Positions 11,954 through 20,636 of a DNA stretch of 37,845 nucleotides are shown in pieces (position 1 is the first letter of the stretch; the number at the start of each line of letters is the position of its first letter). Source of the stretch: Streptantibioticus silvisoli. GTDB lineage: Bacteria; Actinomycetota; Actinomycetes; Streptomycetales; Streptomycetaceae. The notes beneath the pieces are model-generated. The model ran no database searches. It saw only the letters and a list, made by a program, of their open reading frames with translations, and was not told the origin of the DNA. The position numbers were made by a program, and so were the translations under genes. The stretch spans positions 1-37,845 of the forward strand of contig NZ_JAAGKO020000064.1 of NCBI RefSeq assembly GCF_027947535.2. Reading direction: 5' to 3'.

Positions 11954-13381
11954 TCAGCCCATGTCCTCCAGCTTCTTGCCCTTCGTCTCGCGGACCAGGA
12001 ACGCCACGAACGGGATCGACAGCAGCGCGAAGCACGCGTAGATGATGTACGCGCCCGACAGGTCCCAGTCCGACAGCGTCGGGAACGTCACGGTGATGAG
12101 CCAGTTGGCGATCCACTGCGCGGCGGCGCCGACGCCGAGGGCGGCGGCCCGGATGCGGTTGGGGAACATCTCGCCCAGCAGCACCCACACCACGACACCC
12201 CACGACAGGGCGAAGAACAGCACGAAGGTGTGCGCGGCGATCAGGGCCGTGGTGCCCTGGCCGCTGGGCAGGCTGATGTGCGTGCCGGTGCCGGTCTTGT
12301 AGGAGAACGCCCAGGCGGCGGTGGCCAGCGACAGCATCATGCCGACCGAGCCGATCAGCAGCAGCGGGCGGCGGCCGAAGCGGTCGACGAAGATCATCGC
12401 GATGACGGTGCCGATGACGTTCACGATCGAGGTGGTGAAGGAGTACAGGAACGAGCTGGTGGGGTCGATGCCGACCGACTGCCACAGCGACGAGGAGTAG
12501 TAGAAGATCACGTTGATGCCGACGAGCTGCTGGAACATCGACAGGCCGATGCCGATCCAGACGATCGGCAGGAACAGCCCGCGCCCGCCCAGCAGGTCCT
12601 TGAAGGTGGGCTTGTGCTCCCGGCGCATCGCGTGGCGGATCTCGGCGACCCGCTCGTCGAGGTCGACGTCGTCGTCCTCGACCTCGGCCAGTACCTTGCG
12701 GGCCGCCTCGTCCTTGCCGGCCTCCAGCAGGTAGCGCGGCGACTCGGGGATGACCAGCGACAGCAGCCCGTAGATGATCGAGGGCACGACCATCACGCCG
12801 AGCATCCACTGCCAGGCCTCCAGGCCGCCGAGCTTGCCGCGCTGGTTGCCGTTGGCCCATTGCAGGATGCCGTAGTTGACCAGCTGGGAGATGGCGATGC
12901 CGACCACGATCGCCGCCTGCTGGAAGGAGGCGAGCCGGCCGCGGTAGGCGGGCGGGGAGACCTCGGCGATGTAGGCCGGGCCGATGACCGAGGCCATGCC
13001 GATGGCGAAGCCGCCGATGACCCGCCACAGGGTCAGTTCCCACACCGCGGTGGGCAGCGCGGAGCCGATCGCGCTGACGGTGAACATGGTCGCGGCGATC
13101 TGCATGACCCGGATGCGGCCGATCTTGTCCGCGAGCCGGCCCGCGGTGGCGGCGCCGACCGCGCAGCCGAGCAGCGCCGCGGCCACCACCTGGGCCAGCA
13201 GGGTGCTGCCCAGGTCGAAGCGGCCCTTGATGCCGACCACCGCGCCGTTGATGACGGAGCTGTCGTAGCCGAACAGGAAGCCGCCCATCGCGGCGGCCGC
13301 GGTGATGAAGATGACGTGCACGAGATGGTCCGGCCGCGCCGGTGGCGTGCCGTGCGGAACGTTCTGCGCGGTGTCGGTCAA
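11954..13381 (-). CDS. glcP: Glucose permease GlcP (MFS sugar:proton symporter)
   Basis: Twelve-helix major facilitator transporter of 475 residues, closely resembling the S. coelicolor glucose permease GlcP, the main glucose uptake system and so upstream of glucose-kinase-dependent carbon repression. Diagnostic sugar-porter motifs are FLFGYDSSVINGAV in helix 1, GRLADKIGR between helices 2 and 3, SPPAYRGRLAS, VIPESPRYLLEAGK before the central loop, and FQQLVGINVIFYYSS in helix 7. The start is a rare TTG (13379-13381) with GAGGAG seven bases upstream; no ATG or GTG fits. It lies in the same position between smc and ftsY as in S. coelicolor. Its 213-bp upstream gap shows no promoter I trust. 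Confidence 0.92.
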   Translation of the reverse strand: MTDTAQNVPHGTPPARPDHLVHVIFITAAAAMGGFLFGYDSSVINGAVVGIKGRFDLGSTLLAQVVAAALLGCAVGAATAGRLADKIGRIRVMQIAATMFTVSAIGSALPTAVWELTLWRVIGGFAIGMASVIGPAYIAEVSPPAYRGRLASFQQAAIVVGIAISQLVNYGILQWANGNQRGKLGGLEAWQWMLGVMVVPSIIYGLLSLVIPESPRYLLEAGKDEAARKVLAEVEDDDVDLDERVAEIRHAMRREHKPTFKDLLGGRGLFLPIVWIGIGLSMFQQLVGINVIFYYSSSLWQSVGIDPTSSFLYSFTTSIVNVIGTVIAMIFVDRFGRRPLLLIGSVGMMLSLATAAWAFSYKTGTGTHISLPSGQGTTALIAAHTFVLFFALSWGVVVWVLLGEMFPNRIRAAALGVGAAAQWIANWLITVTFPTLSDWDLSGAYIIYACFALLSIPFVAFLVRETKGKKLEDMG

Positions 13382-13594
13382 CGTGAACTCCTCGGGCGCG
13401 GCGCCGGGCCCTGGGGCGGACGGGGCCTGGACCCTTGAGTCTCGGTCGGTCCGGGCGCCGCCACCATTCGGCCACGGCCCCGGGGTGCGGCGGATCCCGG
13501 GCGGGACACGGGGTTCACGTGTTCATGTCGTTGGACCATTCGGTGCGTGTGCCCGCCCGCCGGGCGGACATGCCGGGCCCGCGGCCGGTGGTGA

Positions 13595-16500
13595 TCACAT
13601 CGCACGGGCGGGTTCGCGGCGGCTGTCGCGCAGCCGCTGGCTGATCACCTTCGACACCCCGTCACCCTGCATGGACACGCCGTAGAGCGCGTCGGCGACC
13701 TCCATGGTGCGCTTTTGATGGGTGATCACGATGAGCTGCGAGGACTCCTGGAGTTCGCGCATGAGCCCGATGAGCCGCTGGAGGTTGGTGTCGTCCAGCG
13801 CCGCCTCGACCTCGTCCATGACGTAGAACGGGCTGGGGCGGGCCTTGAAGATCGACACCAGCAGGGCCACCGCGGTCAGCGAGCGCTCCCCGCCCGACAG
13901 CAGGGACAGCCGCTTGACCCGCTTGCCCGGCGGGCGGGCCTCGACCTCCACACCGGTGGTGAGCATGTCGTCGGGGTCGGTCAGGATCAGCCGCCCCTCC
14001 CCGCCGGGGAAGAGCCGGGAGAAGACGCCTTCGAACTGCCGTGCGGTGTCGTGGAAGGCGGCGCTGAAGACCTGTTCGACCCGCTCGTCGACCTCCTTGA
14101 CGACCTGGAGCAGGTCGGTCCGGGTCTTGCGCAGGTCCTCCAACTGCTCGTTGAGGAACTTGTGCCGTTCCTCCAGCGCGGCGAACTCCTCCAGCGCCAG
14201 CGGGTTGACCTTGCCGAGCTGCTGGTACGCCCGCTCCGCCGCCCGCAGCCGCTTCTCCTGCTCGGCGCGGACGTAGGGGCGCGGCGCCGGCTCCTCCTCG
14301 CGGGTCTCGCCTTCGGCGGGCGGGCCGGCCGGGACGAGCCGGCCGGGGCCGTACTCGGCGACCAGGGCGGCGGCCGGCATGCCGTGCTCCTCCAGCGCCC
14401 TGGCCTCCAGCTGTTCGATGCGCAGCCGCTTCTCCGCGCCCAGCACCTCGCCGCGGTGCACGAAGTCGGTGAGCTTGTCGAGCTCGCCCTTCAGACCGCG
14501 GGCGGCGTCGCGTTCGGCGGTCAGCGCCGCCTCCCGCTCGGCCCTGGCGGCCTCGGCGGCGGCGCGTTCGCGTGCGGCGCGGGCCAGCGAGACGGTCACG
14601 TACTCCAGCAGGCCGCGGGCGCCGCCCAGCACCGCGCCGGCCGTGCGGGCCTCGTACGCCAGCCGGGCGCGGCGGTGTTCGGCGCGGGCCCGGGTCTCGC
14701 GTTCGGTCCGGGCGGCGCGGTCGAGGGCGTCGGCGCGGCCGGCCAGCGCCTTGACGCGTTCCTCGTGGGTGCGCAGCTGGAGCCGGGCCTCCATCTCGGT
14801 CTGCCGGGCGTTGGCGCCGTCGGCGGCGAGCCGGTCGCGGGCAGAGGTGTCGGGTTCCTCGTCGGCGGGGCCGTCCTCGGCCTCGTGCAGGCGTTCGCTG
14901 AGCGCGGCGAGGTCCTGGCGGGCGGTCTCCAGCGCCTCGCGGGCCCGGGCGACGGCGGCGGCGCCGCGTTCGGCCTCACCGGCGGCGCCGCGGGCCTGCC
15001 CGGCGAGCCGGCCGAGCTGCTGGCCGACGGCGGATCGTTCCTTCTCCGCGGTGCGGCGCCGGGCCGCCAGCTGTTCGACCGCGCGGGCGGCGGCGGCCCT
15101 GCGGTCCTTGGCGGTGTGCTGTTCCGCCGCCAGGGCGGCGCACCGCACGGCCAGCGTCTCCAGGCCGGCGGCCGCCTCGTCGACGGCGGCCCGCACCTCC
15201 AGCAGGCTGGGCGCCCCGGCCGAGCCGCCGTGGGCGTACCCGGCCGACAGCAGGTCGCCGTCGGCGGTGACCGCGGTGACGCCGGGGTGGCGGGCGACCA
15301 GCTCCTCGGCGGCGGCCAGGTCGGCGACCACCACCACCGACGCCAGCAGCGCGCGCACCGCGGGCAGCAGCGCGGCCGGGCCGGTGACCAGGCGGGCGGC
15401 CGCGGTGCCGCCGGGCGATACGGCGGCCGGCGCCGGCTCGGGGGCGCCGCCGATCAGCAGGGCGGCGCGGCCGCCGTCACCGTCGCGCAGCAGGCGCAGC
15501 GCCCGGACGGCGGCGGGCGGGCTGTCGACGGCGACGGCGTCGGCGGCGGCGCCCAGGGCGGCGGCGACCGCGACCTCGTGGCCGGGGCGGACGGTGAGCA
15601 GTTCGGCGGCCGGGCCGAGCAGGCCGGTGAGCCGGTCGGCGGCGTCGAGCAGTATGCCGGTGCCGTCCTTGCGGCGCAGGCCCAGCGCGAGCGCGTCACG
15701 GCGGGCGGTGAGGGCGGCGCGTTCGCGCTCCGCGGCGGTGGCGGCCTCCCGGGCGGTGCCCAACTCCTCCTCGGCGTCGGCCTGTTCGCGCCGCGCCCGG
15801 TCGTGGGCGGCTTCGAGTCCGGCGTCGCCGGCGTCGAGCGCGTCGACGCGGGCCTGGAGTTCCTCGTACTCCTCCTGGGCGGTGACCGCGCGGTCGGCGG
15901 CCTCCTGCTGGGCGGTGGCCAGCCGGCCGATCTCGGCCTCGGCGGCGGTGGCACGGCTGCGGGCGGCGTTGACCTGGCCGTGCAGCCGGGCGAGTCCCTC
16001 GCGGCGGTCGGCGATGGCCCGGGCGGCGGCGCGCAGCCGGGACTCCTCGGCGGCCAGGGCGCGTTCGAGGTCGGCGCGGTGCGCGACGGTGTCCTCCAGC
16101 GCGAACTCGGCGGCCTCCAGGGCGGCGGTGAGTTCAGCCTCCTGCTCGCGGACCCGGGCCGCCTCGCGTTCCAGCTCCTCCGGTTCGCGGCCGCGGCGTT
16201 CCTCGGGCTGTTCGGCGGTGGCGTGCCGGACGCGCTGTTCGGCCAGGCCGATGGTGCCGCGGACCCGTTCGGCCAGCTGGGACAGCTCGTACCAGGTCTG
16301 CTGGGCGGCGTCGACCGCGGGGGCCAGCCGCCGGGTCTCCTCCTCCAGGCGGGCCTCGCGGCGGGCGGCGGCGGCGACTTCGGCCTCGACCGTGTCGCGG
16401 CGCTCCTTCAGCGCGGCCTCGTCGGCGATCTCGGCGCGCAATGCGTCGTGCAGGGTGACCAGGTCGTCGGCGAGCAGCCGCAGGCGGGCGTCGCGCAGGT

Positions 16501-17161
16501 CGGCCTGGATGACGGCGGCCCGGCGGGCGACGGCGGCCTGCCGGCCCAACGGCTTGAGGCGGCTGCGCAGTTCGGAGGTGAGGTCGCCGACCCGGGCGAG
16601 GTTGGCCTGCATCGCGTCCAGCTTGCGCAGCGCCTTCTCCTTGCGCTTGCGGTGCTTCAGGACGCCGGCCGCCTCCTCGATGAAGGCGCGGCGGCCCATC
16701 GGGTCGGCGTGCAGCACGGAGTCGAGCTGGCCCTGGCCGACGATGACGTGCATCTCGCGGCCGATGCCGGAGTCCGACAGCAGTTCCTGGATGTCCAGCA
16801 GCCGGCAGGTGTCGCCGTTGATCTGGTATTCGCTGCCGCCGTTGCGGAACATCGTGCGGGTGATGGTGACTTCGGCGTACTCGATCGGCAGCGCGCCGTC
16901 GGCGTTGTCGATGGTGAGGGAGACCTCGGCGCGGCCGAGCGGGGGGCGGCCGGTGGTGCCGGCGAAGATGACGTCCTCCATCTTGCCGCCGCGCAGGGAC
17001 TTGGCGCTGTGTTCGCCCATCACCCAGGTCAGCGCGTCCACCACGTTGGACTTGCCGGAGCCGTTCGGGCCCACGACGCAGGTGATGCCGGGCTCGAACC
17101 GCAACGTGGTGGCGGAGGCGAAGGACTTGAAGCCGCGCAGGGTCAGGCTCTTCAGGTGCAT
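13595..17161 (-). CDS. smc: Chromosome segregation protein SMC
   Basis: Condensin ATPase of 1188 residues that organises and segregates chromosomes, acting with ScpA/ScpB (not in this window). The N-terminal ATPase half has Walker A GPNGSGKS at 31-38. Two long coiled-coil arms rich in Ala, Arg and Glu flank a hinge at about 500-680, seen as a Gly-rich low-charge region. The C-terminal half has the ABC signature LSGGERSL from 1088 and Walker B FYVMDE at 1112-1117. The ATG at 17159-17161 is preceded by GGAGGAG. The coils are unusually Ala/Arg-rich, in line with the genome GC. Confidence 0.97.
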   Translation of the reverse strand: MHLKSLTLRGFKSFASATTLRFEPGITCVVGPNGSGKSNVVDALTWVMGEHSAKSLRGGKMEDVIFAGTTGRPPLGRAEVSLTIDNADGALPIEYAEVTITRTMFRNGGSEYQINGDTCRLLDIQELLSDSGIGREMHVIVGQGQLDSVLHADPMGRRAFIEEAAGVLKHRKRKEKALRKLDAMQANLARVGDLTSELRSRLKPLGRQAAVARRAAVIQADLRDARLRLLADDLVTLHDALRAEIADEAALKERRDTVEAEVAAAARREARLEEETRRLAPAVDAAQQTWYELSQLAERVRGTIGLAEQRVRHATAEQPEERRGREPEELEREAARVREQEAELTAALEAAEFALEDTVAHRADLERALAAEESRLRAAARAIADRREGLARLHGQVNAARSRATAAEAEIGRLATAQQEAADRAVTAQEEYEELQARVDALDAGDAGLEAAHDRARREQADAEEELGTAREAATAAERERAALTARRDALALGLRRKDGTGILLDAADRLTGLLGPAAELLTVRPGHEVAVAAALGAAADAVAVDSPPAAVRALRLLRDGDGGRAALLIGGAPEPAPAAVSPGGTAAARLVTGPAALLPAVRALLASVVVVADLAAAEELVARHPGVTAVTADGDLLSAGYAHGGSAGAPSLLEVRAAVDEAAAGLETLAVRCAALAAEQHTAKDRRAAAARAVEQLAARRRTAEKERSAVGQQLGRLAGQARGAAGEAERGAAAVARAREALETARQDLAALSERLHEAEDGPADEEPDTSARDRLAADGANARQTEMEARLQLRTHEERVKALAGRADALDRAARTERETRARAEHRRARLAYEARTAGAVLGGARGLLEYVTVSLARAARERAAAEAARAEREAALTAERDAARGLKGELDKLTDFVHRGEVLGAEKRLRIEQLEARALEEHGMPAAALVAEYGPGRLVPAGPPAEGETREEEPAPRPYVRAEQEKRLRAAERAYQQLGKVNPLALEEFAALEERHKFLNEQLEDLRKTRTDLLQVVKEVDERVEQVFSAAFHDTARQFEGVFSRLFPGGEGRLILTDPDDMLTTGVEVEARPPGKRVKRLSLLSGGERSLTAVALLVSIFKARPSPFYVMDEVEAALDDTNLQRLIGLMRELQESSQLIVITHQKRTMEVADALYGVSMQGDGVSKVISQRLRDSRREPARAM

Positions 17162-17196
17162 GCCGGCTCTCCTCCTGCTGTGGTGCGAGCAGTCGG

Positions 17197-17202
17197 ACTC
17201 TA
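17197..17202 (-). promoter_or_regulatory. Possible smc -10 element
   Basis: TAGAGT on the minus strand, 36 nt upstream of the smc ATG, in the octamer GTAGAGTC. No good -35 at 17-18 bp (CCGGTG). The 343-bp gap between smc and the next gene upstream also holds an 11-bp repeat array and a terminator hairpin, listed separately, and no further gene. Confidence 0.3.
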
Positions 17203-17326
17203 CAGTTCGAGCGCGGTTTCACCGGGGAGGCGGCAGGGCACATCAGACGGTAAGGCGTCGGCGACGCGAGGGCGGGGACCGAGGGGGTACGGCTGGCGGC
17301 GGACGCGGAGCGGTTCCGGACGGCGA

Positions 17327-17381
17327 GGCGCACCGAGGGCGCACCGAGGGCACACCGGGGACAAACCGGAGACATGACGAA
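17327..17381. repeat. 11-bp tandem repeat, five units
   Basis: Plus-strand units in strict 11-bp register: GGCGCACCGAG, GGCGCACCGAG, GGCACACCGGG, GACAAACCGGA, GACATGACGAA. The first two are identical and the rest diverge progressively. It abuts the hairpin at 17381-17400. The period matches one helical turn. Confidence 0.65.
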
Positions 17382-17400
17382 GGGACGCCGAAGCGTCCCT
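17381..17400 (-). terminator. Hairpin with UUCG loop downstream of the 66-residue coiled-coil gene
   Basis: On the minus strand AGGGACGC-TTCG-GCGTCCCT: an 8-bp stem closed by the extra-stable C(UUCG)G tetraloop, 105 nt beyond the stop of the upstream small gene and followed by TTCGTC. Confidence 0.65.
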
Positions 17401-17504
17401 CGCAGTGCACAGTGGCGGATGCCGGATACCGGTCAACCGTCGATCAGGTCCGGCGGAACACCGGACCGGGTCGGGGCGGAGCGGAATCAGGTCCCAGAAC
17501 GGGA

Positions 17505-17705
17505 TTACGCGAGAGCGGGCTCCGCCTGGGGTACGTCGAAGCTGCTGAGAAGCGAGTCCTCACGCGACGAGGCAAGCATGTCGTTTTCGGCCTGCATCCG
17601 GACGAGCTCGGATTCCAGGTCCTGGACACGCTGCTGGAGTCGTCGCATCTCGGCGAGGATCCGCGGGTCCGTGCCGCCGACGTAACCGAGAAGCGCCTTT
17701 GCCAT
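17505..17705 (-). CDS. Small coiled-coil protein of unknown function next to smc
   Basis: A 66-residue protein. After MAKALLGYVGGTDPRI, residues 17-42 (LAEMRRLQQRVQDLESELVR and onward) form a clear heptad coiled coil, followed by an acidic tail ending in DVPQAEPALA. I recognise it as a conserved Streptomyces hypothetical found between the acylphosphatase gene and smc; no function is known to me. The ATG at 17703-17705 has GGAGGATC upstream. The frame opens earlier, but the ribosome binding site and conserved MAKALLGYVGG support this start. It has its own likely promoter and terminator, so it is not simply part of an smc operon. A scaffold or partner role is only a guess. Confidence 0.8.
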   Translation of the reverse strand: MAKALLGYVGGTDPRILAEMRRLQQRVQDLESELVRMQAENDMLASSREDSLLSSFDVPQAEPALA

Positions 17706-17846
17706 GATGGATGATCCTCCACGCTGAGTGACCCACCGAAACCGGTATGGGTCGTCAGAAGGGTTGTCGGCACCCGCTGCTGGGCCGTCGCCATCGTGCA
17801 CGTCCGTCGTCGCCACGGCCAAACAGTTGAGGTGCCCGGGGGTTCC

Positions 17847-17875
17847 AGAGTCTCACCAAATGGGAGGGCGGTCAA
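17847..17875 (-). promoter_or_regulatory. Candidate promoter of the small coiled-coil gene
   Basis: Minus strand TTGACC (17870-17875), 17-bp spacer, GACTCT (17847-17852). The -35 is strong, the -10 weak. It lies about 142 bp upstream of the ATG at 17705. The 400-bp gap 17706-18105 contains no convincing further gene. Confidence 0.45.
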
Positions 17876-18105
17876 CACGATCACAGCCCGACCGTCCGGC
17901 ATGCCGCCTCGAAACGCGGCCCCGGAGGAGCCGCGGAGTGCACCCCGCGTGGGCTTGGAGATCATCCTTGTTGCCGCAGCCTGGCACGCCGGAGCGGAAA
18001 TGGCAACACCCGATCCGCGGTCCAACACGCCCGTAACCCGTGGTATTCGTCCTCCTTTCGCGACATAACACGGCAAACCGCAGCACATGGCCTTCCGTGC
18101 GGCCG

Positions 18106-18648
18106 TCATCGGATCAGAAACCCGTCGTATCCGCCGCGGGCCGGCCCCCATATCTCGGTGACCCCGTCGACCCGGCCGGGCGTGTCACCGTGCCGCAGCC
18201 ACTCCAGCAGCCGCTCGCACGGCTCCCGGGCACCCTCGGCGACGACCTGGACCCGGCCGTCGTCCAGGTTGGAGGCGTAGCCGGTCAGCCCACCGGTCTC
18301 CAGCGCGGTCGCCCGCGTCCACCACCGGAACCCCACCCCCTGCACCCGGCCGCGCACCCAGGCGGTCATCCGGACGGGCGGCGCGGCGGAAGCGGTACGC
18401 GCTCCGGCGGAAGCGTTTTCCGCTCCGGAGGCCGAGGGGGCCTGCGCTCCGGCGGCCGAGGGGACCTGCGCGCCGTCCGGGGAGGAGGCGGCCGGTGAGG
18501 CCGCGATCCCCTCCAAGGAATCGGCCTCCGGTGAGGCCGCGGTTCCGCCCGGGGAGGAAGGGGCGGCCGGGGTCCGCGAGGGCGGGCGGGGGCTTTCGTC
18601 CGGGTCGCCGGAATCGTTCGGGTGTTCGCTTCGGAGTGCGTCGGTCAC
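18106..18648 (-). CDS. acyP: Acylphosphatase with a repeat-rich N-terminal extension
   Basis: The last 87 residues are a complete acylphosphatase, which hydrolyses acyl phosphates. [15 protein letters not shown] carries the phosphate loop and catalytic Arg, [16 protein letters not shown] the catalytic Asn, and the domain ends in GGYDGFLIR. The family is normally about 93 residues. Here the frame stays open for 93 more codons upstream to a GTG (18646-18648), with strong third-position GC. The extension is Ala/Ser/Pro/Gly-rich, with two 12-residue repeats (about 36-59) and four 7-8-residue repeats (60-89, e.g. [16 protein letters not shown]). Neither the GTG nor the internal ATG (18369) has a good ribosome binding site, so the true start is uncertain. 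It is divergent from the CAP gene. Confidence 0.85.
   Translation of the reverse strand: MTDALRSEHPNDSGDPDESPRPPSRTPAAPSSPGGTAASPEADSLEGIAASPAASSPDGAQVPSAAGAQAPSASGAENASAGARTASAAPPVRMTAWVRGRVQGVGFRWWTRATALETGGLTGYASNLDDGRVQVVAEGAREPCERLLEWLRHGDTPGRVDGVTEIWGPARGGYDGFLIR
18382..18471 (-). repeat. Tandem ~24-nt repeats inside the acylphosphatase extension
   Basis: Codons 60-89 are four imperfect copies: [30 protein letters not shown]. Period 21-24 nt, in frame. Confidence 0.65.
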
Positions 18649-18774
18649 CCAGCGAAGGCTATCCGGCGAATGTCGCCCGGCTCACTTCCGTCACGGCCCG
18701 GGTTCGGTAGTGTCACGCCCCAGCTCGCATTCACTCATTCGGGTGAACGAGATCCGGGAAGCGAGGCCGTACGC

Positions 18775-19623
18775 ATGGGGCGCCATGGACGCAACTCCCC
18801 CCGCGCCGCCGCACCGGCGACCGGTCACCGCCGGCCCCGGCGCCGCAGTCCGGTCGCCCGCACCGGCCTGCTGGGCGCGTCGGCCGCGATGGCGGTCGGC
18901 GCGGTCGCGGTGGTCACCGGTTTCCTGCCCACCCCGGGCAGCCTGGCCGGCGCCGACCACGTCCACGGCGACCCGGGTTCGTCCGGCAACCTCAGCCGGG
19001 CCGACGGCACCCCGACCCCGCTGACCGGCGAAGCGACCGGTGCCGGCGCCACCGGCAGCGGTACGCCGGGCGGGGCGGCCGGCACCGCGAGCGCGCACGC
19101 CTCGCCCACCCGGACCACGGCACGCCCCTCGACGCCGGTCAGCCACCGCCCGGCCGCCACCGCCACCCCGGCCGCGACACCGGCGCACACCGCGACGGCC
19201 GCCACCCTGGCCGCGGCTCCGCCCGGCGGGGCCGCCGCCGCGCAGGTCGCGCAGGTGCTGACGCTGGTCAACCAGCAGCGGGCCCAGGCAGGCTGCCGGC
19301 CACTGACCGCCAACGCCCGACTGGCCGAGCTGGCCGGGGACTTCAGCGACGAGATGGCCGCCCGCGGTTTCTTCGACCACACCGACCCGGACGGCCAGAC
19401 CCCCTGGAACCGGGCCGCCGCGCTGGGCATCACCAACCTCGGCGGCGAGAACATAGCCGAGGGCCAGGCGGACGCCCGGGCCGTGATGACCGCCTGGATG
19501 AACAGCCCCGGCCACCGGGCCAACATCCTCGACTGCGATTACCACACCATCGGCATCGGCCTGCACTACGCGACCGGCTCGCAGTCCGGCGGTCCCTGGT
19601 GGACCCAGGACTTCGGCTACTGA
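18775..19623 (+). CDS. CAP/SCP-domain extracellular protein
   Basis: A 282-residue protein that is either secreted or membrane-anchored. An Arg-rich N-terminus (MGRHGRNSPRAAAPATGHRR...) is followed by a hydrophobic segment, LLGASAAMAVGAVAVVTGFL (about 37-56). Then comes a Thr/Ala/Pro-rich linker to about residue 155 and a C-terminal CAP (cysteine-rich secretory/PR-1) domain starting at VLTLVNQQRAQAGC. Domain hallmarks are FFDHTDPDGQTPWNRA with the conserved His, GENIAEG and MNSPGHRANILDCDYHTIGIG with the second His. Bacterial CAP proteins are extracellular, but their activity is mostly unknown. The start is ATG 18775, with GCGAGG about 12 nt upstream; the frame is open to 18622 but without family support. 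Divergent from acyP; mutM is convergent 19 bp beyond. Confidence 0.88.
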   Translation: MGRHGRNSPRAAAPATGHRRPRRRSPVARTGLLGASAAMAVGAVAVVTGFLPTPGSLAGADHVHGDPGSSGNLSRADGTPTPLTGEATGAGATGSGTPGGAAGTASAHASPTRTTARPSTPVSHRPAATATPAATPAHTATAATLAAAPPGGAAAAQVAQVLTLVNQQRAQAGCRPLTANARLAELAGDFSDEMAARGFFDHTDPDGQTPWNRAAALGITNLGGENIAEGQADARAVMTAWMNSPGHRANILDCDYHTIGIGLHYATGSQSGGPWWTQDFGY

Positions 19624-19642
19624 CCGGCGGCACCGGCCGCCG

Positions 19643-20518
19643 TCACGCCGCGCGCGGCGGCCGCTGGCAGGACGGGCAGAAGTAGCTGGAGCGGTTCATC
19701 CACGGCCGGCGGCGGATCGCGGTGCCGCAGCGGCGGCACGGCTCGTCCTCGCGGCCGTAGGCGTCCAGCGACCGGTCGAAGTAGCCGGACTCGCCGTTGA
19801 CGTTGACGTAGAGGCTGTCGAAACTGGTACCGCCCACGTCGAGGGCCGCGGTCATCACCGCCCGTACGTGGCCGACGAGTTCGGCGGTGCGCGGCCGGGT
19901 CAAGGTGGCGGTGGGCCGCTCGTAGTGCAGCTTGGCCCGCCACAGCGACTCGTCGGCGTAGATGTTGCCGACGCCGCTGATCAGCGACTGGTCGAGCAGG
20001 GCCCGTTTGACGGTGGTGCGCCGGCGGACCAGCGCGGCGTGGAAGGCGTCCTCGTCGAAGACCGGCTCCAGCGGGTCCGGGGCGATGTGGGCCAGCGGCT
20101 CGGGCAGCCCGGCGGCGGCGTCCGGACCACCGCCGACCTGCTCGTGCACCGACAGGCCGCCGAAGGTGCGCTGGTCGACGAAGCGCAGTTCGGTGCCGAG
20201 GTCGTCGGCGAACCGCACCCGGATCCGCAGGTGCTTCTCGTCCGGCGCGTCGTGCGGCTGGACCAGCAGCTGGCCGCTCATGCCGAGGTGGCCCAGCAGC
20301 GAGGTGCCGGTCTCCCCCAGCGGCAGCCACAGGTACTTGCCGCGCCGCCGCGCCGGCCCCAGCGCGACCCCGCGCAGCCGGGCGGCGAAGTCACCGGGGC
20401 CCTGGAGGTGGCGGCGTACCGCGCGCGGGTGGCGGACCTCGGCCTCCTGCACGGTGCGGCCGGTGACCCAGCGCTCCAGTCCGCGCCGGACGACCTCGAC
20501 CTCGGGCAGCTCAGGCAT
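19643..20518 (-). CDS. mutM: Formamidopyrimidine-DNA glycosylase MutM (Fpg)
   Basis: Base-excision repair glycosylase/AP lyase that removes 8-oxoguanine and ring-opened purines. It has 291 residues. The catalytic N-terminus is intact: after Met removal the protein starts [14 protein letters not shown], with the nucleophilic Pro and catalytic Glu. The conserved Lys sits in RRRGKYLWL and the void-filling GHLGMSGQL follows. The C-terminal zinc finger CRRCGTAI...YFCPSCQR carries four Cys. The ATG at 20516-20518 is the only sensible start, since Pro2 must follow it, although the frame is open 89 codons upstream. GGAG precedes it. It is last in the yceD-rpmF-rnc-mutM set, separated from rnc by a strong hairpin. 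Confidence 0.96.
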   Translation of the reverse strand: MPELPEVEVVRRGLERWVTGRTVQEAEVRHPRAVRRHLQGPGDFAARLRGVALGPARRRGKYLWLPLGETGTSLLGHLGMSGQLLVQPHDAPDEKHLRIRVRFADDLGTELRFVDQRTFGGLSVHEQVGGGPDAAAGLPEPLAHIAPDPLEPVFDEDAFHAALVRRRTTVKRALLDQSLISGVGNIYADESLWRAKLHYERPTATLTRPRTAELVGHVRAVMTAALDVGGTSFDSLYVNVNGESGYFDRSLDAYGREDEPCRRCGTAIRRRPWMNRSSYFCPSCQRPPRAA

Positions 20519-20600
20519 CAACACTCCGGAGAAGTATCGCGGGCCCGCCGCGCCACGAGGGCGGGACGGGCCCGGGAAGGGTGGTGCTGCAACGTTCCGG

Positions 20601-20632
20601 GTCCGGTTCCCGGCCGCAGCCGGGAACCGGAC
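20601..20632 (-). terminator. Perfect 14-bp hairpin between rnc and mutM
   Basis: GTCCGGTTCCCGGC (20601-20614) pairs exactly with 20619-20632 around a CGCA loop, only 4 nt past the rnc stop. It may be a terminator or attenuator limiting mutM, or an RNase III target, since the gene just upstream encodes RNase III. No T-tract follows. Confidence 0.6.
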
Positions 20633-20636
20633 ACCG

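Noticed and set aside
17796-18086. Small open frames on both strands between the 66-residue gene and acyP
   Set aside because: Codon use is poor, they overlap the likely promoter, and none has a placed ribosome binding site or known homologue.
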